This document shows positions 12,344 through 25,774 of a stretch of 64,000 bases of DNA, one piece after another. The stretch spans positions 9,545,603 through 9,609,602 of the forward strand of contig OZ026840.1 of the NCBI GenBank assembly GCA_964023205.1, written 5' to 3'. The notes under the pieces are model-generated. The model searched no databases. It saw only the letters and a program-made list of their open reading frames with translations, and had not been told where the DNA came from. Numbering within the stretch: position 1 is the first letter of the stretch; each line of letters starts with the position of its first letter. Origin of the DNA: Lutraria lutraria (Eukaryota; Mollusca; Bivalvia; Venerida; Mactridae). Made by a program: the position numbers and the translations under genes.

Positions 12344-12487
12344 ATAGACCAATGCGCACTAACATATCCAAAATACAAAATATTCCCATTCTATAAACTA
12401 CAAGATGACGACAGAAATAAACGACGGATAAAAGAGGAATACTTCATCAAAATGTTTAAACCAGAACTAAACAAGAGTAACCTTTAA
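12344..12487 (+). pseudogene. C-terminal fragment of a retroelement-like ORF
   Basis: An open frame of about 47 codons ends at a natural stop (12,485-12,487). It reads as a basic/acidic segment with KIFPFYKLQ followed by KRRIKEEYFIKMFKPELN. This resembles the tail of endonuclease-type domains (GIY-YIG-like) in Penelope-type or related retroelements, recalled from family style and not searched. No upstream part of the ORF is found in frame (stop at 12,341), so it is a relic or a terminal exon. Confidence 0.35.
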
Positions 12488-13140
12488 CCAAAATGACGTC
12501 ATAACGTCAAATGAACAGTGACATTATTTTGACGTCTTAACTATGAAACCATACCCCCTGATGGTTTTATTGAAACCGGTTGGGGTTCATTTAATAAACA
12601 GATTTTAAAGAGTGATCTAGCATTATTCTACAACAACAATTTAACCTGAAATCTGTCTATTAGAAAGGCTAGAATTCAGTTACAGTGTCCTGCGAGAGAC
12701 AGATTGTTATCTACTATGAGAAGTGTATAAACAATGATGTCGTTGTCGTCCTTGCATCAAAACTCGGCTGATGTATTTTAATACAGATGAATGACCTGGA
12801 ACAACCTGGTGTCACATAGGTCATGGATTTGCAAATCTGGAACATTTGATGTAATCCTTGAACATTTACAATATTGCTTCGAGTCTCATGTATCTTCTTT
12901 CCCCTCTCCATGGGAGGCCCTAAAACAATTATATCTCTGTCGAATGTGCCATTAAAACAGGTAAGCGAGCCTGAAAAAGAAGAAAATCAATCACAGATTT
13001 ATGCTTGAATTCACCAATTAAATTTACTAACTAATTGATATTATAGATTTTAATATTTTTTTGTAAATGGGTATGTTACCTGAGGTCAGTATTAACTGTA
13101 TACATTTTGTATGTAATTCAAGGTAGGTATTCATAATTTA
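12488..13140. other. No gene seen
   Basis: Intergenic or intronic sequence. Near 12,490-12,540 there are several GACGTC/AACGTC words, also seen in other non-coding blocks of this window (41.6 kb, 49.1 kb). No coding segment recognised. Confidence 0.4.
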
Positions 13141-13149
13141 GTTTGTTTG

Positions 13150-13330
13150 TTTGTTTCATCGGGTTTTACGCCATTTTCAACATTATTTCAGTCATATCGT
13201 GGCGGGAAGTTATCCTAACCAGCTTTCCTGGACTTCATTTAGGCCTTAACCCGTACTAACCGCATTCTATCCGTAATCTTCTGCCAAGCTACCCCACATA
13301 ATTTAGAGGTGGAGGACAGTCGTTATTCGG
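13150..13330 (-). repeat. SINE fragment, family A
   Basis: The body matches the copy at 54.77-54.92 kb almost phrase by phrase (GTTAYCCTAACCAGC, then TGGACTTCATT, then GCCAAGCTACCCCACATAAT). By comparison with that copy the tRNA-like head would lie to the right, so the element is on the minus strand and here lacks its head. Confidence 0.6.
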
Positions 13331-14151
13331 TTTCAGATTTTTTGAAATCGGACTTTGGTTTATTTCAATGAAATAACGTCACCGACATTGTTTTCACTAT
13401 TTATCTATGCTACTGAAAATCATCTCCATGAAAATATAAATACTGGCATTAAAATTGAACAACTATCCATCTATCTTTTATTGTTCGCAGATGATGCTGT
13501 TGTATTCTCGGAAACAGAAGCGGGGTTGCAGTTACATTTGTCTGTCAGTGCAGTTTACTGTATATGAATATTGTAGTAAATGAAATTTGACCATAAACGT
13601 TAAAAACAAAATAAAACAAAACAAAACAAAAATATTTCAAAAAGGGGATAGAATTAAAAGGAATTATCAATGGAGGTATAACACTTATGATATAAATTGT
13701 AAAAAGTTTCAACTACCTTGACATCGTTCTGTCAAATGGTCGATCATGTGTACAGGCAGCACAGACTTTATCAGCCAAATTCCATGCGCAATGCACTGAC
13801 TGTTCGGTTGTACCAATAAACTCGTCGGACGAAAATATTGAGTACACCAGAGGTTCATGGAGGCCCTTAACTTAAAACCAACGACAAATTCACTCGCTAT
13901 TTAGTATTTACGCAGAAGTTGGTAGACATCCGCTGAGTATGTGTAGACAAATACGCATTAGCATTTTTTTCTTTAAATATTCCAAGATAAAAGTTCACAT
14001 TGTGTATAATCAACACTGTTATTAGAAAATAATGTTTAAATTACGAATTAAAAATCTATATAATTATGTAAATAGTTCGCGCACCGACTGATGCGATTTT
14101 GTCACCGCAAATAATGAAGTACAAGGAACTCAACTTGTCACTGATTCAAAA
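13319..14151 (+). mobile_element. Non-LTR reverse-transcriptase relic and flank, inverted duplicate of 42.7-43.6 kb
   Basis: A frame at 13,355-13,567 reads [20 protein letters not shown], the catalytic F/Y-A-D-D region of a non-LTR retrotransposon reverse transcriptase. Farther on (about 13,715-13,790) a [13 protein letters not shown] thumb segment follows in another frame, so the copy is frameshifted and dead. The block, including non-coding sequence to about 14,150, recurs inverted at 42,716-43,639. Catalytic context, truncation and loss of frame are visible; the exact clade is not. Confidence 0.75.
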
Positions 14152-15070
14152 CAGCAAAAATAATAAAATATTGTGAAACCTGGTCATTTGAGTATTCCTA
14201 GGATTAAAGGTTGTGTAATTATTGTACTTTATTAGATGTAGACTGAGATATTTTTCATTTTGTTTTTATTTGACCTTTGTGAAGTAAACTTGAATAAATA
14301 GACTGGTATATATTCCTAGATTCTAACGAACTAGAACTAATTTACTCAAATTGTAACTACTATCAAATTGAAAAAAAGAGAAGTACTTAATGAATTATAT
14401 GTATTTTCTCCATTTACTAAGAAATGAATGAAATATATTATGTACATTAAGATGTATTGTATAATTCGCTTATACGATAAAAAAAATCTCAATAAATTTT
14501 GCTTGACGTTGCTTTTACTTAATTTGTTACATACACTCTAATATTTTTTCCATTATACATACGTATACTAAATTGTTTTTTAAGTCATTACATTTATTGA
14601 ACACGCATGTACTTACGATTATATGTATATATATTCTCAAGTCTTAATTAAGTTTTATGTTCTGTTCTATTCTGTTATCTAAGTGAAATGCAATTAACAT
14701 TATTAATATGTATTTATATTTAAACCACTAAAGTATGTCCGTGTATTTCATCATCAGTTAAATATTACATCCAAGGACTAATATACTCGTACATTATAAG
14801 CCCTTGTTATATCATACTGAAATCTACTGAAAATACATGAATAATAAAGCATTTGAATTCACCGAGTAAGAAACAATTATAAATTTAAACATGGGTAAAA
14901 ATTCGGGATTATAGCACAATCAATACAAGTGTTTATGTAGACTGCTATTGTTGTGACAGGTATGCACGCTTCATTTATTTCAACCATCATACTGTACACG
15001 CAGCGAACAAGCTGACAAAGTAACAACGATTCTGATTGGTTAGATAATTACGTTAACGACCAATGGTATT
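14152..15070. other. No gene seen
   Basis: Very AT-rich sequence. Near 14,985 a CATACTGTACACGCAGCGAAC segment matches, inverted, sequence at about 42,648, suggesting that the inverted duplication of 42.4-43.6 kb extends here with an interruption. Confidence 0.45.
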
Positions 15071-15075
15071 TTACA

Positions 15076-15295
15076 TGACCCTGGGTCGTGCAGATTAATC
15101 CTGCATCATGCTAATTATCGTTTTACGCGCGGAAGGGTCAAAAGTAAACTTTCAGCATGATGCAGGATTTTATTTGCACGACCCGGCATCATGCATAAAG
15201 TTTTCAGCATGAAGCTAAAAACTTTCAGCATCATGCTGAAAACTTTTAGCATCATGCAGGGTCGTGCATTTATGACCCTTATCGTACGCCATAGC
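15076..15295. repeat. CATGATGC palindromic repeat element, copy 1
   Basis: The block is bounded by GACCCTGGGTCGTGCA on the left and GCAGGGTCGTGCATTTATGACCC on the right. Inside are several near-palindromic units of the form TTTTCAGCATGATGCTGAAA. A second copy in the same orientation lies at 42,447-42,640. Each unit can fold on itself. It is probably a small non-autonomous element with a palindromic core. Confidence 0.65.
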
Positions 15296-17180
15296 TGATT
15301 CCGAGTTTAGACTTACCCTGTGAAAAGGCTGCATTCTATGACCGGTATATTATGTCCACTTTTTATTTTCAAACCTTGTATTATGCTTAACACACTAAGC
15401 GAAAATCGTCCGACTTTTTATCATTTTCGAGCGTTTTGTGTATGATAACCTCGCTATGTAACAAAGCAAATCTGGTGTTTGTTTTATAAATGATAATATT
15501 TCTATAATCACCTTAATTATCTTAATAATCGATGGTAATGTTCATAACTAAAACCTATAGTTCTACCAAATGAAATAAACTACTTTCTAGGTCTACAACA
15601 AGATGCAAGCAAACCAGCAATAATGTTCACACCATAACATGTCGCCATAACATATCACCTTCAGCTCTTCCTCCAGATTTCGGAGTAACATCGGTTCAAG
15701 CTTGCAAAGACATTTGAAATACATTGCACTAACATCATACTTGACGCAAACGTCACCAAAGGTTTGGCTATTGGAGCAGACAGTGCAGCTATAGAAAATG
15801 TCACTAAATAAGCGGAGGCAGCGCAAGCCTTCTACAATCTAATATCAGAGTACTAACAAATAGTTACAAGACTACTGAAACGTACAGTACTTACCGGCGG
15901 GATTTTGGTCATGAAATGGAACGCCAATTGAAAAAATATTAGTTGTAATCCATTCTCCATTCTGTTTGCGATACTTGTCTTATTTCACCGATTTTCTCAG
16001 GCACAAGCAATGTTCTACTGCTAGTTCTTCCAGAATTCCACCAAATTCAAAGTAATTGTTAAACAACAATTTATAACCATAACAATTAAAGAACAGTTAA
16101 CAGACTGCGTGGAAGTAATTGTTATTGTCGTTCTTATTTTCTATTTTGTAATGTATGTGCCTCAATAAACGTACTCTATGAAATGGTATTGCAGTACATT
16201 AAAATAACCCACTAGTGATGATTCTTGCGAAATAATATTATAAATTCTTACCTCCCTTGTATGTCATTCCATGTCTCGTTACTGTTGTCCTGTACATATG
16301 TCGACTTGGGTTTATAAAATTCTCGACACAGATCGATTCGGTATGAAAATTCTTCGAATGGCACCAAATGGTATCCATAGTAATAATATCTTAATTAATT
16401 ACTGAATCGGCCTCGTCTGTGAATAATTATCTTTGGAAATTATTCAAACGATTGTTAATATGATATTCGACGTGAGGCATGATTTTTTTAAAAACATGCG
16501 CCGATAAAAAGGAACATTCTGTCGATGGCCAAACTATTTTCATGACGTGGTGGAAACGGTGATGCCAGGTATTCAGGAATTAGATAATTCCAATTATCAA
16601 AATATAAATTATAACTACCTTGAATATTAGAAAAAGTGCCGAAATGTACCAATCTGATTGAAAAACTGTCACATGACTTCAAATTGCTAAAGAATCCTCA
16701 TCATTGCCACCCATAAGGTCCATGTTCCTTATGAAAATAATATGTAAGTCTTTTCACTTACATATGATGAAATAAACATTATTTTGACAAATAAATAAAT
16801 TGACGAAAGGTAAAGATTTGCCCAAGTGTCGATTAGTTGTAAAGAATATTACCAAGGGTATGCGACCCCTTATCACGGATTGTGGTCCACAAAAGTAGCA
16901 AAGATAATTACACCCCATTCAGAGCTAGCTTTCAGAAAAAATCTTACTTCAAAATTAACCTTTGAACGGTTTTCTAATAGCAAGCGAAAAACGATATAAT
17001 TATTCAAAACTTGAAGCAATCTGATAGTTCATATTGATTTCTGGTGGTGCACCGAACTAGTTAAGTACCCTTTAGCTTTGTTACAAACCATAGCAAGGCG
17101 GTAATCTGAGGTTGACTGTTTTTTGTCCACCATTTTGTATGGTCCTATTTGCGTTGTCTGCGTATATAGTTTACCCCCAT
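15296..17180. other. No gene seen
   Basis: A minus-strand frame at 15,593-15,826 is Cys-rich but has neither a recognised domain nor convincing splice partners, and is not called. The remaining sequence shows only short random frames. Confidence 0.4.
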
Positions 17181-17194
17181 AAAAACTTAATTAA

Positions 17195-17485
17195 CTAATA
17201 TGAAAGAGGGCGAAACGGAGCGAGAACTCGCATATCTTTAAGAACAAGAATATTCTCTCAAAAAGGGGAAAATTACAGTTCTCAAAGAGAGAGAGAGAAA
17301 TTGCTACCCTCAAAGAAAGCGGTCATGTGTTGCTCTCCATGAGCTAGGCCAATATATTTCTCCAAAGAGGAGACAATAACTACTCCCAAAGAAGCATGTA
17401 TACTTCCTTACCTCTATAACGGAGGCGATCAGCACTCTCCAAGAGGAAGTCAGTTACAACTCCTCTTATTAAGGAGACAATAACT
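17195..17485. repeat. Degenerate minisatellite of small hairpin units
   Basis: About eight diverged units of roughly 27-40 bp, several with complementary ends around a short loop (CTCCAAAGAGGAG, CTCTTATTAAGGAG) followed by ACAATAACT-like sequence. Includes a short GA microsatellite (near 17,285). Divergence suggests an old array. Confidence 0.5.
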
Positions 17486-18570
17486 AATGGAATGGTGTTA
17501 TTAAAGTGACGAGAACTCTTTAGAAATCTAAATCAAATGAATGTGCGAATAATAATATTGTATAAAAAGTGAATACATACTGGGCATCGTGAGGAGTACG
17601 ACCATAACAAGAAGATATCTCGTTTTGAAGCCCATGCTGCTGACTACGGGTGTTGCTCTGTGAACAACTGTTCCATCTTTGATACTCGGAGACAAGTTTG
17701 GGCCCTGTAGAAAAAAGTATTTTTAGCATTTTTCTTTTTAGCAAAATTGGAATAAAAAACCATTCGCATTATAAGTTTATTCTATCTCCATTTAGACATT
17801 GGTGGGTCTAGGTAAATGAATGGTAGGTATTCATTGTAAAGTTAACAAAATCAATACAAAGTTAATATCATCTGATAAGATAAAAGAAAAGTAGATTTAC
17901 ATGCAAACTTCAGGAAGGGTTTAGACATTTTCAGGCAAATTGGCAACACCTTATACTAATGCTAAAGTATTACAAACACCATGTACGACGCCCGTAAACA
18001 CATAATAATCGTGGACTACATATTTGAATGAGGATCTGAAAGTCCGTATTCAGTCTTTCGTACTTTATAAATGATACGGATTTCCTTTCACAATAAACTG
18101 TATTGGATGGACGAGTATAGGTATAACATGAATGTATAATATTCCTAATATCTGCGTTTCTTTACACAAATCACTCTATAAGGGTAAACTCATTCGTCAG
18201 GATAGTGACAATACATGTTATTGTGTATCCGAGGACACTGCTGAATGGTTAACATTAATATGTTTATACATTCTTCATCCCTAGCGGTATATATTGAACT
18301 ATCCATATTCGAACGAAGTAGCTAATTATAACACCACTAGTTTATTGTCTAAAGTAACACAACATTGAAAATTTGTCATTTTCTCCACTTCATCAACTTA
18401 ATGCAGCTCTAATTCTTTTTCATCGTTTTCTGTCGTTACCCCCTTAGGCTACGAATCGATCATTCATATGGTCTTATATGCGAATACATTTGTTTAAAGT
18501 TTTTTTTATTTATAAATGCACCAGTTGTGAGGACAAAATGTTAGTTCTAACCAGTACTAATTTCCTTTTT
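17486..18570. other. No gene seen
   Basis: Short frames only; no repeat or splice-flanked coding segment recognised. Confidence 0.4.
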
Positions 18571-18640
18571 GACGACATTTTGTCAAATTTTCATAGAAGG
18601 GCATTTCCTGCCGCGACCGGGTATGGAAGAAGACCCAAGG
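18570..18640 (-). repeat. Truncated SINE fragment, family A relative
   Basis: The phrase TTGTCAAATTTTCATRGAAGGG followed by CCTGCCGCGACCGGG is shared with the SINE at 36.86-37.09 kb. Only this part is present. Confidence 0.45.
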
Positions 18641-18939
18641 TTTACACCGCCATTCCCTAAGTTAGCTAGACAACTTCCTCATATTTGGCCATGAAGAACC
18701 CAATCACTCGACCACGGAGGACCCAATATAAGATGTGCAGACAACTTGAAAGGTAAATATTTGAGAAAACATTGCTAACATACCTCGCCCACTCTTTTTC
18801 TCATTCTGTGTTTTTCTATTCTATATTCAGAATACGAAACCTTGAATCAGGACAATTACATCTGAAAATAAAGTAACATTTTTATACAAAATGTTATATC
18901 ATTCATGAATGGTAAACATCTCAATGATAAAGGCCTGTT

Positions 18940-19735
18940 AATTGTCCTCCACGTTCTGACAGGACGTGTCAAGACCCTGATGAACGTGGTCTTCGTGGAC
19001 GTGAAAGACATGGTGGGACCAAAAAACCAGGTGTAAGCTATGACCACAGTACGTCCACACCACGTTACAGAAGACTGCACTAGTTTATAATGTTGCTCCG
19101 TCACGTCTTTAGTACGTTTGCAACAGGTTCCCAGTATGTTCTGACATGCTCTGACCAATTGGTATACATACTGGATTCATACCCCCATCCTTCATTCCCA
19201 GTCAGCAAATATGTTAACAAATGAATGTGTTAATCGATTGGCTATTGTACAGGGACAACAAGCTATTTTGGATGCCGAAATTGCCATTTTGTAAATACGA
19301 AATAGAAGAAAAAGGAACACGAAGCAACCTAAATCCTGTTGGGTTCGTCCCTGGATTTCAACAGAAAGAAGGCTGCTCTTCGTCCATCACGACCAATTAA
19401 AACAAATGGACACGTGTTGTAGTATTAATACGGAGCCAGCGAATATAAGCGCCTTGATAGAGCTCAGTGCAGTCTTTATGGACTTCAGTGACAACGTAAT
19501 TGTGACGTAGTATAAACGCAATGGACCTGATGACAACGGGAAGCTACACTTACTAGGAATATGATAAACGCAATGAGAACCTGGCAAGGACGTTGTACGG
19601 ACGTAGTGAGAACCTGAATGCATCAATTCTTTTCGAGTTTGAACCCGTCCCCGCCACGTACATCAACATTTTCAGGACGTGATGGGAACTTTGCGAGCGT
19701 GGAGCGGACGTGCTCTGGTGTGACGGGAGCATTAA
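18940..19735. repeat. Degenerate GGACGT-rich repeat block
   Basis: The words GACGTG/GACGTA recur many times at irregular spacing on both strands, in a segment richer in G+C than its surroundings. No reading frame with a recognisable product was found. It is probably an old degenerate repeat. Confidence 0.35.
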
Positions 19736-21040
19736 AGTCTGAAAGTCCTATTACTGGCAGAATGATTGTTTGTATCTAAATTTAAATAATGAATAGTGGA
19801 AGCATCCTGTAAATTTTCGAATGTTGCATTATGAACGTACAATTTTATCAATGCAATCAAGTAATTGCTAAATTGCTTTGTGAAGCAACACTTCAATTGT
19901 TGACTTTAACTCCAAAACATTATTCTACTAATTGTTTAGTGTTTAACGTATTTCTAATACGTTCAGTACATCGCGACGTTATCATAAGCACTTCAGAAAA
20001 CAATTGCTTGACTTCTGCTCCTAAACTCTTTGAATATTCAGTTTTAGTAAGTGCTACATATCTGATTTTGACGGTTTCCTTTCGTGATGGTATATATGTA
20101 TACATGTATATGCTTGCATCACAAACAGAATTTAAGAAAAAGTACATTTACAGAACAATCGGAATATTTTACGTAGCTTTTGTAATTTTTTACTTTTTAA
20201 TTGAATTGTTGGGACATCAAATGCCATGAAAAAATTATACGCGATCAATAGGCTGTAATTGCTATTTGATTGTTTTAAGTCATGGAATGAAAGCACTGAT
20301 TACCTTAGTTACGCGGCGGTCTGCAATAGTTGTAAAAATGTTGCTTTCAAGTAATTATTACCATAACACGTAAAACACTAGTATTGTTTCCGGTTACATG
20401 CTCTTTAAAATGGGATAGGTTAATAAGGATTTTTTTTATTATTATTATTCTTGATAGCGTGTGGACAGGTAAATAAGTGAGAAAGTGGATGTACCGTTCC
20501 TCGGGCCTAAGCAATTTTATGGTCTACGGGCAAAATTAGGCTCAAATATTCAATGTTAACAACTTAACAGTAAATCGAACAAATGACAATGAACTGGTAT
20601 TAAATTAGAACTGAAAGTAGCCTGGATAACAAAATACAAATGTATATAAGCTAGGACAGCGATTTATTAATTGCCTAAATTAACAACGTAGATTTTCAAC
20701 CTCAAGATTACGTATTTGAAGAATGAAACAAAGCCCACAAGTTATAGACCATTGTTGAGGCAGTCGATAGCAGGCTTGTATGAACAATATTTTGAAGAAC
20801 AATATTAATATTTCTATAGTAAGAAAAAAATCCAGCTTGGAGAAGATACTGTCACAAGATTGGGATATACACATGCTTTAAGGATGTTGGACTTGGCTTT
20901 ATTGTTGCTTTTGTGTTACTCTCGGAATGACGGACATCTGTTTCAAGTCTATAAGAAACTGTTACCATAACGGGACAAGTAGATACGAGTTAGAACATAA
21001 AACATTTATCTGGGTCATACAAATAGACCGTAAAACAATA
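19736..21040. other. No confident gene; one 132-codon hydrophobic frame
   Basis: The plus-strand frame at 19,831-20,229 has a hydrophobic C-terminal stretch (about residues 105-127). No homology is recognised and AT-rich DNA readily encodes such segments. No other features seen. Confidence 0.3.
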
Positions 21041-21044
21041 AGGT

Positions 21045-22550
21045 AAAAGGTGGTAAATATGGGTGATATAGTTATATCATAAAACTATCAATATAAGGTA
21101 TTATATCTAGGTCATATAGTTATATAATACAACTATCAATATAAGGCAGTATATCTAGGTCATATAGTTATATAATAAAACTATTAGGCATAAGGTAGTA
21201 CATCTAGGTCATATAGTTATATAATAAAACTATTAGGTATAAGGTAGTACATCTAGGTCATATAGTTATATAATAAAACTATTAGGTATAAGGTAGTACA
21301 TCTATGCCATATAGTTATATAATAAACTATTAGGTATAAGGTAGTACATCTAGGTCATATAGTTATATAATAAAACTATTAGGTATAAGGTAGTATATCT
21401 AGGTCATATAGTTATATAATAAAACTATTAGGTATAAGGTAGTATATCTAGGTCATATAGTTATATCATAAAACTATTAGGTATAAGGTAGTACATCTAG
21501 GTCATATAGTTATATAATAAAACTATTAGGTATAAGGTAGTATATCTAGGTCATATAGTTATATAATAAAACTATTAGGTATAAGGTAGTATATCTAGGT
21601 CATATAGTTATATAATAAAACTATTAGGTATAAGGTAGTACATCTAGGTCATATAGTTATATAATAAAACTATTAGGTATAAGGTAGTATATCTAGGTCA
21701 TATAGTTATATAATAAAACTATTAGGTATAAGGTAGTACATCTAGGTCATATAGTTATATAATAAAACTATTAGGTATAAGGTAGTACATCTAGGTCATA
21801 TAGTTATATAATAAAACTATTAGGTATAAGGTAGTATATCAAGGTCATATAGTTATATAATAAAACTATTAGGTATAAGGTAGTATATCAAGGTCATATA
21901 GTTATATAATAAAACTATTAGGTATAAGGTAGTATATCTAGGTCATATAGTTATATAATAAAACTATTAGGTATAAGGTAGTACATCTAGGTCATATAGT
22001 TATATAATAAAATTATTAGGTATAAGGTAGTATATCTAGGTCATATAGTTATATAATAAAACTATTAGGTATAAGGTAGTATATCTAGGTCATATAGTTA
22101 TATAATAAAACTATTAGGTATAAGGTAGTACATCTAGGTCATATAGTTATATAATAAAACTATTAGGTATAAGGTAGTATATCTAGATCATATAGTTATA
22201 TAATAAAACTATTAGGTATAAGGTAGTATATCTAGATCATATAGTTATATAATAAAACTATTAGGTATAAGGTAGTATATCTAGATCATATAATTATATA
22301 ATAAAACTATTAGGTATAAGGTAGTATATCAAGGTCATATAGTTATATAATAAAACTATTAGGTATAAGGTAGTATATCTAGATCATATAGTTATATAAT
22401 AAAACTATTAGGTATAAGGTAGTATATCTAGATCATATAGTTATATCATAAATTAATCAGGTATAAGCTACGTGGTATATCTATGTCATATAGTTATATA
22501 ACAAAACTATCAATATTAAGTACGTGGTATATCTAGGTGATATAGTTAGA
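21045..22550. repeat. 49-bp AT-rich satellite, about 30 copies
   Basis: Head-to-tail repeat with a 49-bp period; the core reads GGTCATATAGTTATATAATA followed by AAACTATTAGGTATAAGG and TAGTATATCTA. Inner units differ by single bases (TATATC/TACATC, CTAGG/CTAGA/CAAGG). Units at both ends (before about 21,180 and after about 22,440) are more diverged. Each unit has a short inverted pair ATAGTT...AACTAT. Frames are full of stops, so it is non-coding. Confidence 0.95.
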
Positions 22551-23925
22551 CAGTAAACCACTAGATGTTGAAAGATATATCTGGGTGATTTCATGAACAG
22601 TATTAAAGATAGAAGAGGCAACATGTCGCGGACCATGGTTTGAAATAAAAAAGTATACATGGTATGCATGGGTACTTATAGTGGAAGTCGATCATTTAGA
22701 TGATTGTTTTATTAGCTCTGTTTGGTTCACAGAAGGGTATCCTATTGGAAATTGGTATAGATAAGGTTATCGCGTGTATTTGTTTGCCTGGAGATCCAGT
22801 TAGTAGAAAAATATACCCACATATGGTCAACGTTAACCTCGGAACAGTTCATTGAAAGCAGAAAGCATGATTGGTTGTTTGTGGAGATGTAATATACACA
22901 TCACCTTACCACAACAATTTATAAACCGTTTTATACTTATAATCAAAGTACTGAAATTAATCAGGGAAACTGAACAATAACATAGCGGATGTAGATAAAC
23001 CTAGTACTTAGCTCCGCATTAACATATATATATGTGCCGGGCATTCATTTTTTAAAAAATGACTCTTAATTGGATGGAACACGTGTTTAATCAACACAGC
23101 AATATGTTATAACTAAAGCACCTGTGATAAAAAAATATGAAGTTGGAACACATGTAACACATGGCCGTTTTTTAAAAATTATTTGTAACAATTAACAGTT
23201 ACTGTAGTAATGACACCCTGTATTCTCCTCTATCAACTCTATGTTTTATATTTCTTTTAATAACTTTACAGAAAACAATTATTCTACTAAATAGAATGCA
23301 CAATACCGACAAGCAATAACTTTTTGTGTATTATACTAGTATATCAATATTAAATTTAAATAATTTATTTTCAATAAGGAGTACATGTATCTTGCGTCAC
23401 ATAATCATATATGTTGTTTTACAATATAAACGGGACACTAGTACAGAGTCTTACCTTTAAATCGAAAATAATTAAATAATTAATCCACAAGCTTCCATCA
23501 TAATTCTGTATATCGCCATTCACAAAAAATGTTCCAATTTTGAATAATTTTAAACAGAATTAACAGTTCTCGTGGAGTATATCGATAGCTTGTTATTTAG
23601 GGACATTTAACGGGTTCACAATTACACAAGCACCTGGAAAATAAGGGACTGACTGGTCGATTTTAAAAACTCGTTGAAGCCGTTACTGCGATATTAAAGG
23701 TGTATTATCAATCCAATCCAATTCAACTCGACATGTTTGACGGTAACTCAGTGTTTACAAGTTGTGTTGTATGACACAAAGTCATGTAAAATCAATCTTA
23801 ATATAGTTCAATTTTTAGGTCAGCAATGTTATTGTATACATGGACGATCCCATTTGTACATGTTTAGGTAACAAGAATACTATTGTGATTTGATATAGAA
23901 CAATCTATGATTCTTTATAATTACT

Positions 23926-23996
23926 GTCCTCTGTGGCGCAATTGGTAAAGCATAAAGACAGTGAATCTTGAGGACTGCGTCTGATGTTGGACATCA
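23926..23996 (+). pseudogene. tRNA-like relic (Arg-like A box)
   Basis: GTCCTCTGTGGCGCAATTGG resembles the 5' half of eukaryotic tRNA-Arg (acceptor strand and A box). The second half lacks a clear GGTTCGA B box and cannot form a proper T arm, so it is either a decayed tRNA or the head of a SINE. Confidence 0.35.
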
Positions 23997-24424
23997 TTTT
24001 TTTATTTTCAACTTGTTTTATTTTTAATGAAAGTTAACTTTATATATATGTATCTAAGAAAATAATATTTAATAGGTTTTTTATATTTAAATTGTTCCGT
24101 TAAATTAACAAAAATATAACAACCTCACATGGATTTATATATTCTAATTGTAGAGTAATAATATAATAAGTAGAAACCGGTTTAGGTGTTAAGTATTTTT
24201 TATATAGTATTTGAAATTACATTTGTATTCGCGATTTCGTGCAATAAAATGTATACAAGAAATAAAAAAGAGGAATACATCAGAGATAAAATGCATTATT
24301 TCTTTCCTTTCTCTCTCTTGAGTAAAAATGGTGCTATTCAGGGTGTATACATACATGTAACAAGAACAAAAATATTTCAATAAATAAATTATAAAAAATA
24401 AATGTATATAATAATTTAAAAAGA

Positions 24425-24545
24425 ACGTGCCATTGACTGAGTTCGAACCACTCACACCTGCTTCATTTTGTAAAACTGTTATGTATGTACAATGCATATG
24501 CCACCTTATCCAATACACCATGACTCTGAGCCACGAGAATGACAC
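24425..24545 (-). repeat. tRNA-like pol III relic
   Basis: On the minus strand GTGGCTCAGAGTCATGG-type sequence precedes GGTTCGAACTC (a B-box match) about 90 bases later, ending at AATGGCAC. The inner distance is longer than in an ordinary tRNA and no intact cloverleaf is visible. Best read as a SINE head or tRNA pseudogene. Confidence 0.3.
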
Positions 24546-25774
24546 TTTACTACGGATTTAAAATGATTTTGGCAATCAATTTACAGTGATTACCTTTGCA
24601 TTGGTATCGTCCAATATTCGACCTTGACTATAAGAAAATTGAACTATAGTCAAGCTCTTTAATACAAACAAGCTTAATTACTCGATGTAGCAATAAACTC
24701 GCCCGTGATTATGGCGAGATTTCTATCATGCTATCTTGGTTTTTAAAGCACACTGTTCTTAATTTGAAAAGTAATTTGAAAAAAGTAAGAACCACAACTT
24801 CCCATCAATTTTAAATTATGTATACCGGTACTTTGGCGGAGTTTCACTGTATGATTTTGCTGAAGTCTTATTTTTTCAAATTGCATAAGTTGATGCATTA
24901 ATCAGTAGTAAAGGTTCATATTTTACAAAAACAATATTTACGCGTAACAGATTACAATATTGTTACAAAGTTTTGTAGGCAAATATTTGTTCATATGATG
25001 AAAATCGTTTTTATTTAGAACTTATGTACAAAACTAACAGGCGTTGTGTCCTGTCTCTATTCTTTTATTTTATTCCGAAATGTTACGTAAACAGAACTAC
25101 TTTTATATCCTAGAATATTAACCTGAGGGCAAGTATTACTCACAATTCGACATGCTGATTTTCGATTTGAAACTAAATTGGAACCAACAATTATAACTAT
25201 GAATATTTATACAAGTATTTGTTAAAACAAATTTAGATTATGAACAATATTCAGACATTTTACCTAGAAGCTTTAGATTTTATTTCTGTAGATTCATATT
25301 AAGTTGTGTTCCACTTAGAATACAAACTGTAGATCATGCATTAGACATAGAAGATGAATTTCAATGTATTGTACTTGTCCATGTGATGAATAAGAAAAAG
25401 TATTACTACAATAATCTATCAGTTTACAAATATACACATTCTTGCAATAGAAATGAACTTATTAACTTGTCAAAATTTGTAAAAGAAGTCGATATACTAT
25501 GTACAGGACGGAATAAATACTGTGTTCTCTTTTGTTCATATGTTTATCTTAATTCATCGTTATAATTATAACAGCGATCACCCTAACACATTTCTGTAGC
25601 ACTGGAATCATTTACACTATTGCGCATGCGTACAACAAACTTGATGATTAAGAAATTCATATCATTAGACCACAGTTGACTCCAACTGACCAATCACAGC
25701 ACAGAAAAAGTGTTTGCTAAAACACGTAGATCACAGTTAGCCGTTGTAAAAACATAGTATTACCAGTGGCCTAA

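Larger units (their letters stand above)
22551..25770. other. No host gene seen; tRNA-like relics inside
   Basis: Long AT-rich stretch. It contains two tRNA-like relics (23,926-23,996 and 24,425-24,545, listed separately) and otherwise only short random frames. Confidence 0.4.

Noticed and set aside
19831..20229. 132-codon ORF with a membrane-like segment
   Set aside because: No homology, no splice or promoter context; AT-rich DNA makes hydrophobic frames by chance.
21045..22550. CRISPR-like array
   Set aside because: Units are contiguous 49-mers with no unique spacers, in a eukaryotic context; it is a satellite.
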